Source: a virus | IMG/VR virus record: IMGVR_UViG_3300031884_000002 | Location: 1 to 64,000 of that record | Reading direction: 5' to 3' (one strand) | Length of the DNA stretch: 64,000 nucleotides | In this document: positions 46,118-52,863 of the stretch, piece after piece | How positions within the stretch are numbered: position 1 is the first letter of the stretch | Layout of the letters: each line of letters starts with the position of its first letter | Made by a program: the position numbers and the translations under genes | The notes under the pieces: generated by a model | Databases searched by the model: none | Told to the model about the DNA's origin: nothing | What the model saw: only the letters and a program-made list of their open reading frames with translations

Positions 46118-46327
46118 TTATTTTATAAAGTCAATATCTTTATTTAATTTAACCACATTAAATGGTTCGGTTCTGGTAATATACAATCTATTTTGAAACG
46201 AATATTCAATTTTAACTTTTTGTGGCGTAAATCCAACAATTTTAGCCTTAATAATTCCTTTATATGTGGGAGGATTAAAAGCAATTGAATCTCCTTCATT
46301 CAATTGCATTCCTGAAATATCATTCAT
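46118..46327 (-). CDS. Small SH3-like protein, 69 aa
   Basis: LNEGDSIAFNPPTYKGIIKA then KIVGFTPQKVKIEYSFQNRL. Promoter TTGCTA/TAGAAT; ATG 8 nt after. Its last codons run through the next TTGACT. Confidence 0.74.
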   Translation of the reverse strand: MNDISGMQLNEGDSIAFNPPTYKGIIKAKIVGFTPQKVKIEYSFQNRLYITRTEPFNVVKLNKDIDFIK

Positions 46328-46390
46328 ATAAATCTATTCTACCGATAATCTGACGATTAGCAAGGAAAATCTTACGATAATCTGACGATA

Positions 46391-46412
46391 CCACTTATAC
46401 CAGTATAAATGG
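46391..46412. repeat. Dispersed palindrome, CA-centred
   Basis: CCACTTATACCAGTATAAAT, then GG. Confidence 0.83.
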
Positions 46413-46421
46413 GTAAATTAG

Positions 46422-46440
46422 CATTTATACCTATATAATA
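46422..46440. repeat. Palindrome-family copy with altered centre
   Basis: CATTTATACCTATATAATA. Confidence 0.65.
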
Positions 46441-46449
46441 AGAGAGGAC

Positions 46450-46470
46450 CACTTATACCAGTATAATAAG
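46450..46470. repeat. Dispersed palindrome, CA-centred
   Basis: CACTTATACCAGTATAATAA. The third copy within 80 bp. Confidence 0.82.
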
Positions 46471-46514
46471 CAATCTTTAATAAAGAACCCTATATATAGA
46501 TAGATATATAAATC

Positions 46515-46526
46515 ATGCGGTGAAAA
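46515..46526 (+). repeat. ATGCGGTGAAAA motif
   Basis: 45 nt after the palindrome at 46450. Confidence 0.7.
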
Positions 46527-46589
46527 AATCTATATTTTTAGTGATTTTATAGTATATGTATAATTAGTATAAAATAATAAACTAAATAT

Positions 46590-47360
46590 ATGAATGAATT
46601 AAATACTAATTATAAAATATGTTCTCAATGTAAAGAAAATAAATCCATTGAAACCTTCTATAAAAATAAACAATGTAAAGACGGATTACATTCCAAATGT
46701 AAATTATGCTTAAAAACAAATCACCAAAAATATTATATTAATAATAGAGAAGATATCAGGGAAAAATCCAAAGAATGGAAATTAAATAATCCAGAAAAAT
46801 TCAAACAATCTAACATAAATTGGCACAATAAAAACAAAGAAAAAATGGAAGTATATATTAAAGAATATGGAAAACAATATTATCAAAATAATAAAGAAAA
46901 AGTGGCTCAATATATAAAAAATTATTATCAACAAAACAAAGAAAAACTAAAACAAAAAGCGGCTGAGTATAATAAAAAACCGGAAGTTATAATACGAAAA
47001 CGAGAATCTAAGAGAAAAAGTGATAGAAAAAAAATGGAAAATCCTTTCCATCGTATATCTAATAATATGCGAGGTAATATGTATCACGCATTAAAAGCCA
47101 AAAAAGGATTTAGAAAATGGGAAGATTTAGTAGGTTATACATTACAAGATTTAATTAATCATATGACTCCATTATTAATAGATGGAATGACTTGGGATAA
47201 TTATGGTTCAGAATGGCATGTTGACCATATTAAACCTAAATCGTGGTTTAATTATCAATCAACTGATGAGCCACAATTTAAAGAATGCTGGTCATTATTC
47301 AATCTCCAACCTAAATGGAAACATGATAATTTAAGTAAAGGTAATAGGTTTATTGGTTAG
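46590..47360 (+). CDS. HNH endonuclease with zinc finger and coiled coil, 256 aa
   Basis: Residues 10-45 CSQCKENKSIETFYKNKQCK...CKLCLKT form a zinc finger. Residues 45-150 are a very basic, repetitive coil (KEYGKQYYQNNKEKVAQYIK). Residues 160-256 are the HNH domain: WHVDHIKPKSWFNY, then ECWSLFNLQPKWKHDNLSKG. Typical of phage HNH proteins. Rightward among leftward genes; overlaps the convergent 47357 gene by 4 nt. Confidence 0.85.
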   Translation: MNELNTNYKICSQCKENKSIETFYKNKQCKDGLHSKCKLCLKTNHQKYYINNREDIREKSKEWKLNNPEKFKQSNINWHNKNKEKMEVYIKEYGKQYYQNNKEKVAQYIKNYYQQNKEKLKQKAAEYNKKPEVIIRKRESKRKSDRKKMENPFHRISNNMRGNMYHALKAKKGFRKWEDLVGYTLQDLINHMTPLLIDGMTWDNYGSEWHVDHIKPKSWFNYQSTDEPQFKECWSLFNLQPKWKHDNLSKGNRFIG

Positions 47361-47683
47361 TATCTAAATTTAGCCAATAATACGAGTTCTTCTACATCTA
47401 ATTTAACGGCTAACTCATTGAATGGCAACACTATACATTCACCATCTCCCAATACTCTATTAAACTTTAATACTGTTACAGTATTATCATCATTCTTTTT
47501 AATTACTAATCCTTTATTAGTCTTAGGTAATAGAAAAAATTGACTCTCTGTTACATCTTTATCAACCTCTGATTGTTCTCCTAATAAAGTAATAAATGAA
47601 CCTACTTCTATATTCTTTAATGAAGTAGCTATTAAATATGGTTGTTTATTTAGATTTACTGTTTTTATAGATATTTTAGTCAT
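47357..47683 (-). CDS. Hypothetical protein, 108 aa
   Basis: IEVGSFITLLGEQSEVDKDV then FNRVLGDGECIVLPFNELAV; beta-rich. Not recognised. Confidence 0.7.
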   Translation of the reverse strand: MTKISIKTVNLNKQPYLIATSLKNIEVGSFITLLGEQSEVDKDVTESQFFLLPKTNKGLVIKKNDDNTVTVLKFNRVLGDGECIVLPFNELAVKLDVEELVLLAKFRY

Positions 47684-47733
47684 ATGTCAATACATATAAT
47701 CAAATATTAAGAAATTGTATTATAATAAGTAAT

Positions 47734-47745
47734 ATGCGGTGAGAA
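47734..47745 (+). repeat. ATGCGGTGAgAA motif copy
   Basis: One mismatch from the other six. Confidence 0.6.
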
Positions 47746-47770
47746 ATAAAATATTAAACGTGTTAAATTC

Positions 47771-47795
47771 ACTGTATATAGAGATTATATACAGT
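47771..47795. repeat. Inverted repeat with 10-bp arms
   Basis: ACTGTATATA, 5 nt, TATATACAGT; related in sequence to the dispersed palindromes, but longer. Confidence 0.75.
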
Positions 47796-47910
47796 ATAAT
47801 AAGTGTAAGGTAGGAAATGGGGTGTTATGGGGTAAAAAGGGTTAATATGGATGTTTATCCATTGCTTCAATGAAATATGTTAATATTTTATGATTAGACT
47901 TATTATATAA

Positions 47911-48057
47911 TTACCAATGTCCAATAAACCCTAATAGGTAAAGAGTTATTAAAAGTGACAGGGATATACTCCATAAGATTAAACCTATACAGAATATATG
48001 AACAGCTATATATTCAAAGTATTCTATACCGGAATTTGGATTGTATTTTTTAAACAT
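47911..48057 (-). CDS. Small membrane protein, 48 aa
   Basis: Polar N-terminus (FKKYNPNSGIEYFEY), then a hydrophobic helix CIGLILWSISLSLLITLYLL. Last of a leftward chain of very small membrane peptides (47.9-49.5 kb). Confidence 0.6.
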   Translation of the reverse strand: MFKKYNPNSGIEYFEYIAVHIFCIGLILWSISLSLLITLYLLGFIGHW

Positions 48058-48062
48058 GATTA

Positions 48063-48128
48063 TTAATTGAATGTATGATACATGATGTCAATTAAGAACC
48101 ATACGGTTCCAACATATAGGAATACCAT
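48063..48128 (-). CDS. Micro membrane peptide, 21 aa
   Basis: VFLYVGTVWFLIDIMYHTF. Overlaps the upstream peptide gene by 37 nt and ends 5 nt before the next ATG. Supported by position and hydrophobicity only. Confidence 0.4.
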   Translation of the reverse strand: MVFLYVGTVWFLIDIMYHTFN

Positions 48129-48214
48129 GCCAAGGAGTATAAGGTTATAATATATAGGAATAGTATTATTAGGAGATTAAAATCAGAAGGAGTTATAATG
48201 ATTGGTGATGGCAT
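48092..48214 (-). CDS. Micro membrane peptide, 40 aa
   Basis: Hydrophobic LLIILFLYIITLYSLAWYSY. Overlaps the upstream gene by 22 nt. Confidence 0.45.
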   Translation of the reverse strand: MPSPIIITPSDFNLLIILFLYIITLYSLAWYSYMLEPYGS

Positions 48215-48297
48215 ATTCTTAGGTAGATGTATATTATTATAGAGAGTATGGAAAATAATTCTATTAGATTAAGGATGAGCCGCTCATTAGGATTCAT
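48193..48297 (-). CDS. Micro membrane peptide, 34 aa
   Basis: NERLILNLIELFSILSIIIY then basic/His end. Its start lies 3 nt from the duplicated segment 48300-48344. Confidence 0.5.
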   Translation of the reverse strand: MNPNERLILNLIELFSILSIIIYIYLRICHHQSL

Positions 48298-48299
48298 GA

Positions 48300-48344
48300 A
48301 TAGAGGCAAACCAATGACAAATTAAAAACAAAAGTATAATAAAG
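48300..48344. repeat. 45-bp direct repeat, copy 1
   Basis: Identical to 49142-49186, where it encodes the C-terminus of a membrane peptide (FIILLFLICHWFAS on the minus strand). Here it is a truncated remnant overlapping the 3' end of 48322-48534. Confidence 0.85.
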
Positions 48345-48534
48345 CATGACATTCCTCGATAGGAATAATTCGTTTAACAATTATCTCATTACAAAGAACA
48401 GTGCCGACTTTAGGAAGAGTAACTTTACCTATCTCATATTGAGTAGAGATTTTATCAAAATTTCCATTCTTACTTTTTAGATAAGAATAGTATTTGCCGT
48501 CGATGTGAGTTAGGAGTTTATAAACTGTTGTCAT
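48322..48534 (-). CDS. Hypothetical protein, 70 aa
   Basis: TVYKLLTHIDGKYYSYLKSK then VTLPKVGTVLCNEIIVKRII; a beta-barrel-like sequence. The last residues (CHALLYFCF) are read out of frame from the duplicated segment, so the natural C-terminus was probably lost. Confidence 0.65.
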   Translation of the reverse strand: MTTVYKLLTHIDGKYYSYLKSKNGNFDKISTQYEIGKVTLPKVGTVLCNEIIVKRIIPIEECHALLYFCF

Positions 48535-48551
48535 ATATTTTATCTTATGTA

Positions 48552-48623
48552 TTATTCAGGGTCGATTATTAAAGAGAGTGCCACTATCAATATAAGTGCT
48601 AATGTGAAAAGTATGTCATTCAT
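48552..48623 (-). CDS. Micro membrane peptide, 23 aa
   Basis: NDILFTLALILIVALSLIID. Paralogous in layout to 48629-48706 (both begin MND). Confidence 0.55.
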   Translation of the reverse strand: MNDILFTLALILIVALSLIIDPE

Positions 48624-48628
48624 AATTG

Positions 48629-48706
48629 TTATGTAGATTCGGTTATCCACAGTGTCAACATTGATATTAGAAAAAATAGGATAGTAAATATTATTAAGTC
48701 ATTCAT
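48629..48706 (-). CDS. Micro membrane peptide, 25 aa
   Basis: NDLIIFTILFFLISMLTLWI then TEST. 5 nt before the next peptide's ATG. Confidence 0.55.
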   Translation of the reverse strand: MNDLIIFTILFFLISMLTLWITEST

Positions 48707-48709
48707 ATT

Positions 48710-48763
48710 TTATCTTATCGATAGGATAATGGAGCATACGTTAGAGGCTGTGTTAATAGTCAT
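48710..48763 (-). CDS. Possible micro peptide, 17 aa
   Basis: TINTASNVCSIILSIR. ATG lies 7 nt after a TATACT box, matching the leaderless pattern, but the -35 is weak. Confidence 0.35.
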   Translation of the reverse strand: MTINTASNVCSIILSIR

Positions 48764-48782
48764 AGGTAATAGTATAGCAGGT

Positions 48783-49034
48783 TTATTCTAAAAGGAAAGG
48801 ATTATTTTTCTTGAAGCCATATTCAGAAATATACTTAGATTGTGCCGGATTTAATAATTCGGTAATAAATGGAATTATGTAGTTTTGATACTGTGTATGT
48901 TCTTCCATTATATCGGATGGAATCTCTTTAGATAAATCAATGCTTGACTCGCACTTGGGTATATCATTAGTTAAATCTATAGTAAAACTATGAACTTTGC
49001 CGCTTTTAAATTGGTGATAGAATTTATGTATCAT
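48783..49034 (-). CDS. Hypothetical protein, 83 aa
   Basis: IHKFYHQFKSGKVHSFTIDL then DIMEEHTQYQNYIIPFITEL. Overlaps the 3' end of the 49024 peptide gene by 11 nt; last gene of the 49.7-48.8-kb operon. Confidence 0.7.
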   Translation of the reverse strand: MIHKFYHQFKSGKVHSFTIDLTNDIPKCESSIDLSKEIPSDIMEEHTQYQNYIIPFITELLNPAQSKYISEYGFKKNNPFLLE

Positions 49035-49131
49035 AAATTATGATACCGATGCAAACCAATATAAAAATAGCAAGAACTACAATTATATACGAAATAGCAA
49101 AATATTGTAATGTTAATAGAAACGTTTTCAT
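49024..49131 (-). CDS. Membrane peptide, 35 aa (paralogue group member c)
   Basis: KTFLLTLQYFAISYIIVVLA then FILVCIGIIIYD. Third tandem member sharing the N-terminus KT-x-LL-x-L-x-YF. Confidence 0.6.
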   Translation of the reverse strand: MKTFLLTLQYFAISYIIVVLAIFILVCIGIIIYDT

Positions 49132-49134
49132 TTT

Positions 49135-49305
49135 TTAATCCATAGAGGCAAACCAATGACAAATTAAAAACAAAAGTATAATAAAGCCAGTTCCAAGTAA
49201 ATAAGGAGCATATATAGTTTCCGCTATATAAAAACATACGAAACAACCAAGAAATGTAATTAACGTGCCAGCAAAATATTTTAAAGTTAATAGAAAGGTT
49301 TTCAT
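49135..49305 (-). CDS. Membrane protein, 56 aa (paralogue group member b)
   Basis: KTFLLTLKYFAGTLITFLGC, then a second hydrophobic segment GTGFIILLFLICHWFAS. ATG overlaps the TGA stop of member a (ATGA). The longer frame 49031-49369 is a shadow of members b and c. Confidence 0.65.
   Translation of the reverse strand: MKTFLLTLKYFAGTLITFLGCFVCFYIAETIYAPYLLGTGFIILLFLICHWFASMD
49142..49186. repeat. 45-bp direct repeat, copy 2 (parent)
   Basis: Lies inside member b; identical to 48300-48344. Confidence 0.85.
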
Positions 49306-49490
49306 TTTTCATTTTCCTTTGCAGCGGCATAACATAGAGTAAATATACATATAAAACATGCAAGTCCAATCACAAGAGAGCCAACTGTTTTATGCATTAA
49401 AAAGTAAATAATATCTACTATAATCTCGACAGCTACAAATAAGCACATCACTATTATAAAATATTTTAAAGCTAATAGCAAGGTTTTCAT
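49302..49490 (-). CDS. Two-helix membrane protein, 62 aa (paralogue group member a)
   Basis: KTLLLALKYFIIVMCLFVAV then VGSLVIGLACFICIFTLCYA. First of three tandem paralogues; ATG overlaps the upstream stop. Confidence 0.75.
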   Translation of the reverse strand: MKTLLLALKYFIIVMCLFVAVEIIVDIIYFLMHKTVGSLVIGLACFICIFTLCYAAAKENEK

Positions 49491-49726
49491 TTATTTTCTC
49501 CTTGAATTATAGATAAGGGAAGTTCAACCACAGTCAACCAATTTTCATTTCCTTTTTCACCTTCCAATAAAGGATGACCTTCGAGAATGTATACGGCATT
49601 TTGACCGTAATAACTCTTCATTATTTCTTCAACTGAAGGAGTTAAAACTCGTTGCAATTTAGTTAAACAATGTCGATTACTTCCGACTTGAAAATAATCA
49701 TTCCAAATGACAGTATATTTTTTCAT
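49487..49726 (-). CDS. Hypothetical protein, 79 aa
   Basis: KYTVIWNDYFQVGSNRHCLT then LTPSVEEIMKSYYGQNAVYI; alpha-beta. First gene of the operon; promoter TTGACT/TACAAT, ATG 8 nt after. Confidence 0.77.
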   Translation of the reverse strand: MKKYTVIWNDYFQVGSNRHCLTKLQRVLTPSVEEIMKSYYGQNAVYILEGHPLLEGEKGNENWLTVVELPLSIIQGENK

Positions 49727-49794
49727 ATGCCAACATTGTATAGATTATAGATTGGAAGTCAAGGGTAAATAATTTCCATATTATAATAGGTATT

Positions 49795-49806
49795 ATGCGG
49801 TGAAAA
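49795..49806 (+). repeat. ATGCGGTGAAAA motif
   Basis: In the divergent gap between the 49726 (leftward) and 49859 (rightward) genes. Confidence 0.7.
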
Positions 49807-49858
49807 TACTCTAAAATAAAATTGACATTTTGATATTATATGGTATAGTTATTGGCAT

Positions 49859-50143
49859 ATGGACGAACATATTAAACGAGGAATACAATTGGTTGAAACC
49901 AGTAAAATGATTTTGGATAGTATCACTTTTACTCAGGTTCAAATTGATAAATTATCATCAGATTTAACCGAAAAAGAATTGCAGTTGGTGATTTCATTGA
50001 TGGGTAAATTGAAGTTTGATTATATGGAATTAAAAAAACTTGAGCGGGAACATGATAAATTGCGGAAAGAAGTCAATACTTTTTATAAAAGAGAAGTTAT
50101 GGCTCCCATAACTCCTATGGAAGATTTAGATTTTAGTGTTTGA
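49859..50143 (+). CDS. Coiled-coil protein, 94 aa
   Basis: Mostly one long charged helix (DKLSSDLTEKELQLVISLMG, YMELKKLEREHDKLRKEVNT). The only rightward gene between 47.4 and 63.2 kb. Promoter TTGACA/TATAGT; ATG 9 nt after. Confidence 0.77.
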   Translation: MDEHIKRGIQLVETSKMILDSITFTQVQIDKLSSDLTEKELQLVISLMGKLKFDYMELKKLEREHDKLRKEVNTFYKREVMAPITPMEDLDFSV

Positions 50144-50147
50144 TATT

Positions 50148-50618
50148 TTATTTCCATTTGGGAGAATATAATACGTAAGCCGAACTTAGAGGATGTGAAA
50201 TCATATCAAATGCGCACATAGTTGAAGCGGAAAAATTATGCCAGTTCAATCCTTGGATTGAAATGCTCCAAGTTGCTTCTGCTTTCTTTACTAATTGAGA
50301 CATTAAAATAACGTGTTTATCAGTTATAGCATTAGTAATGGATGAATCATCTTTTTTATTGGTTAAATTACATTTAGTTAATTTAATACATTTAATTTTA
50401 TGTTGCCGCAAATATTTCAACATAAACTCATCGGAATAATGGTCTTTCCAATCGTTTGTTTTTCTAATTGACCAAGGACTATTTCCTGTTATTAAAGCAA
50501 GTGCATTGGCACCACACCCGACAGTTTCATATATACTGCGGTCAAATAAATACATTGGAAACTTGGTTACAATATAATTATTCCATTTTCTATAATCGTT
50601 ATAATTTCCAGTCTCCAT
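50148..50618 (-). CDS. Papain-like cysteine-peptidase-type protein, 156 aa (tentative)
   Basis: SIYETVGCGANALALITGNS puts a Cys at a helix start as in papain/C39-like folds, and a later GLNWHNFSASTMCAFDM offers the His. The peptidase role is inference from these two motifs only. The likely start is ATG 50618, just after the terminator of the next gene. Confidence 0.6.
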   Translation of the reverse strand: METGNYNDYRKWNNYIVTKFPMYLFDRSIYETVGCGANALALITGNSPWSIRKTNDWKDHYSDEFMLKYLRQHKIKCIKLTKCNLTNKKDDSSITNAITDKHVILMSQLVKKAEATWSISIQGLNWHNFSASTMCAFDMISHPLSSAYVLYSPKWK

Positions 50619-50624
50619 ATATAA

Positions 50625-50657
50625 AATAAAAAAGCCAGTTTTTAACAAAGAACTGGC
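50625..50657 (-). terminator. Rho-independent terminator of 50683-50847
   Basis: GCCAGTT/AACTGGC stem then TTTTTTATTTT on the minus strand. Confidence 0.9.
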
Positions 50658-50682
50658 AAACTTTATGAATGTAACTTTTTGG

Positions 50683-50847
50683 TTAATTCAATGAACTGGC
50701 AAACCGAACAGTGGAAGTTTTATTAGGAGAATCCGCAGTTTCGGTAACAACTGGAGTTTCGGAAACTTCAGTAAGAGTTTCAACTGGCTTAACCTCCTTG
50801 GTGACTTTCTTAGTTGCGGTTTTCTTGGTAGTAGTTTTCTTTGGCAT
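50683..50847 (-). CDS. Lysine/threonine-rich small protein, 54 aa
   Basis: PKKTTTKKTATKKVTKEVKP then an acidic/threonine part: histone-tail-like composition shared with 31350-31664 and 38011-38553. Promoter TTGACA/TATACT, about 32-nt A-rich leader, strong terminator. Confidence 0.75.
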   Translation of the reverse strand: MPKKTTTKKTATKKVTKEVKPVETLTEVSETPVVTETADSPNKTSTVRFASSLN

Positions 50848-50918
50848 AATTTTATTATTTTTTTATTGTTTAATACGAGGAAGAGTATATCAGATTTTAA
50901 AAGATTGTCAAGTGTTTT

Positions 50919-51236
50919 TCAATGGTGTAAATGTTTTATAAAAGTTTCCTCGAATGAATCCGTATTTTTATTATTTAATATATTTTTAATATCATCCAAT
51001 TTTCTAAAATGTAAATAATTAAATCCTACTTCTGTATTATCAACAATTCCAAATGCAGTTAATCCTCCTACAAATGATAATCCATACATATGGACAGGCC
51101 AATTAGAATAATGTAATATTTTAGATATTACATATATTTTGTCTTTTATAGGAATCCCATTTGGATGGTAATTATCTTCTGAAATAAGAGGCTCAAGTTT
51201 ATTAATACAAACGACTTTATCTCCAATTTCAAACAT
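50919..51236 (-). CDS. Hypothetical protein, 105 aa
   Basis: FEIGDKVVCINKLEPLISED, DKIYVISKILHYSNWPVHMY; SH3-like barrel at the N-terminus. A Shine-Dalgarno (AAAGGA) 6 nt before ATG 51236 selects this start over 51284. Last gene of a leftward operon reaching back to 52271. Confidence 0.75.
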   Translation of the reverse strand: MFEIGDKVVCINKLEPLISEDNYHPNGIPIKDKIYVISKILHYSNWPVHMYGLSFVGGLTAFGIVDNTEVGFNYLHFRKLDDIKNILNNKNTDSFEETFIKHLHH

Positions 51237-51237
51237 A

Positions 51238-51429
51238 TTATTCCTTTCTCCAATTTGGATTTGTTGAATATAATGAAGTTTCAAGTTTTTCTGTAACTAT
51301 ATCAAAACTTCTATCAAACCATTTACCAATAGCATTTAAACATACAAGATAAAATAAAAGCGATGCTAAACAAAATGTAACTCCCAATATAAACAAAACT
51401 CCTATTTTAATATATAAAAATATTTTCAT
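51238..51429 (-). CDS. Single-pass membrane protein, 63 aa
   Basis: Long N-terminal hydrophobic segment (KIGVLFILGVTFCLASLLFY) and a charged C-terminal tail. Overlaps the upstream stop by 4 nt (ATGA). Confidence 0.75.
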   Translation of the reverse strand: MKIFLYIKIGVLFILGVTFCLASLLFYLVCLNAIGKWFDRSFDIVTEKLETSLYSTNPNWRKE

Positions 51430-51617
51430 CTATTTAATAGAAATTTAAGTGCCGCATAAATCTTCTCTTGATTTTTATAAAGAACTTCTAATTTATTTTC
51501 AATTGCTGAAAATTGACAATAAGTAGAATGATAAATTGGTTCTAAATCTGGAAGATTAGGAAGTTCTCCAATAGGAGCGTAAATATTATTGATTACTTTT
51601 TTTATATTTTTACTCAT
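51426..51617 (-). CDS. Small helical protein, 63 aa
   Basis: KNIKKVINNIYAPIGELPNL then AIENKLEVLYKNQEKIYAAL. ATG overlaps the upstream stop (ATGA); coupled to the YopX-like gene. Confidence 0.75.
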   Translation of the reverse strand: MSKNIKKVINNIYAPIGELPNLPDLEPIYHSTYCQFSAIENKLEVLYKNQEKIYAALKFLLNR

Positions 51618-51961
51618 AACAATTCGGGAGTTTCGTATATATTACCAATTACTTCGGGATTATTTGCCAGCACTTGTTTCTCTTCATCAATTCTTAGATA
51701 GAATGGATAATAACCACCAACATTAACATCATAATATACCAGAACTGGTTTAAATTGATTATTACGAATAATATCACCTTCGTAAATCCCAATTCCGTTT
51801 TTATCTATAATCTCGGTATATTGGTCTAATTTTATATCTCTGGAAAAAGATATATTTGGATGATATTCCATAAGTCCCGCTTTAATAGCATCGGACATAT
51901 GAAAATAATAAAATGTTTTATCATTATTATTCCAATATCTAAATTGAAGTTCTCTATTCAT
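51614..51961 (-). CDS. YopX-family phage protein, 115 aa
   Basis: Start RELQFRYWNNNDKTFYYFHM, middle DKNGIGIYEGDIIRNNQFKP, end NPEVIGNIYETPELL: the three blocks typical of YopX proteins (named from Bacillus phage SPbeta), function unknown. ATG 51961 overlaps the previous stop (ATGA). Confidence 0.85.
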   Translation of the reverse strand: MNRELQFRYWNNNDKTFYYFHMSDAIKAGLMEYHPNISFSRDIKLDQYTEIIDKNGIGIYEGDIIRNNQFKPVLVYYDVNVGGYYPFYLRIDEEKQVLANNPEVIGNIYETPELL

Positions 51962-52104
51962 AAACACAATAAAAACCCAAATACACAAACATTAAACAAA
52001 CTAATCATAATCATTATTATTTTATAAACAGACGGTTTTTGATTAAATGATTCACACCATACAAATAATAGGAAAATATTAAGGATTAAAAATAGAAGGT
52101 TCAT
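51958..52104 (-). CDS. Two-helix membrane protein, 48 aa
   Basis: NLLFLILNIFLLFVWCESFN then MIMISLFNVCVFGFLLCL. Its stop overlaps the YopX-like start by 4 nt. Confidence 0.65.
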   Translation of the reverse strand: MNLLFLILNIFLLFVWCESFNQKPSVYKIIMIMISLFNVCVFGFLLCL

Positions 52105-52106
52105 AG

Positions 52107-52271
52107 TTAGTAAATTACAAATATAGTTAATATTAGAAATAATGCAGCAACCGTACCAATAATCGTTCCTAACATATTTAATTTTAATGAATTGTTAGAT
52201 TTCATAAAAGCATAAAAATTAACACCTGCCATAAATGAGTTAAGGTATAGAAGACATAATAATGTTAACAT
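52107..52271 (-). CDS. Two-helix membrane protein, 54 aa
   Basis: LTLLCLLYLNSFMAGVNFYA then GTIIGTVAALFLILTIFVIY. Its 5' end overlaps the 52265 gene's end by 7 nt. Confidence 0.65.
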   Translation of the reverse strand: MLTLLCLLYLNSFMAGVNFYAFMKSNNSLKLNMLGTIIGTVAALFLILTIFVIY

Positions 52272-52573
52272 GATGATTTAGTTATTTGATATCCCAGTTT
52301 CCAAGTATAAACTAAAAGTCGAATTGGATATTCTGTTCCTCTATATTCAAGATATACAGTACAAGATTTCTGAATCCATAGGTCATCTTCTTTAGAATTT
52401 TCATCATCTTTAAAAAGATTTTTATCCAGAGGACGACTCCATGGGTCGAGCCATCCGTCTTCGTCTAAGTCACATTCTTCCGCAAACCAAGTAGTATCAA
52501 CTTCGTTAGCCCAGTTGTTACTGGTCTGAGGATATACCAAGTTCATTTCTCCCTGTGATAATTTTTTCATCAT
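52265..52573 (-). CDS. Hypothetical acidic protein, 102 aa
   Basis: NWANEVDTTWFAEECDLDED then SCTVYLEYRGTEYPIRLLVY. First gene of the leftward operon; promoter TTGACT/TATACT, ATG 7 nt after. Confidence 0.77.
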   Translation of the reverse strand: MMKKLSQGEMNLVYPQTSNNWANEVDTTWFAEECDLDEDGWLDPWSRPLDKNLFKDDENSKEDDLWIQKSCTVYLEYRGTEYPIRLLVYTWKLGYQITKSSC

Positions 52574-52604
52574 AAAAACGAGTATAGAGATTATAGTTTA
52601 TAAG

Positions 52605-52862
52605 TCAAGGAAAAAACCACCATCCGCCACTATTTCCACTATTTTTACATCCATTGTTACTGTCTTGTATGTTTACAAAAATAAAAAAAGAAATAATACC
52701 AGTTACCAATATAACAGCACCAATCCCAGTTATAATTGGATGAAGGTCAAACCAATTAGGAACATAAGGAGTAGGAGGACCATATAAATAGTTATCCAAT
52801 TTACCAGCTTCACGATTAACAGAACCGGCTACATGTTTTCCTAAAGTAAATATATTATGCAT
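52605..52862 (-). CDS. Single-pass membrane protein, 85 aa
   Basis: Soluble N-terminal 45 residues, then IITGIGAVILVTGIISFFIF and a glycine/serine/Trp tail. It begins 1 nt after the previous stop. Confidence 0.75.
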   Translation of the reverse strand: MHNIFTLGKHVAGSVNREAGKLDNYLYGPPTPYVPNWFDLHPIITGIGAVILVTGIISFFIFVNIQDSNNGCKNSGNSGGWWFFP

Positions 52863-52863
52863 A

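Noticed and set aside
49031-49369. 112-codon leftward frame
   Set aside because: Shadow spanning two tandem membrane peptide genes in another frame; starts and stops of the short genes overlap neatly.
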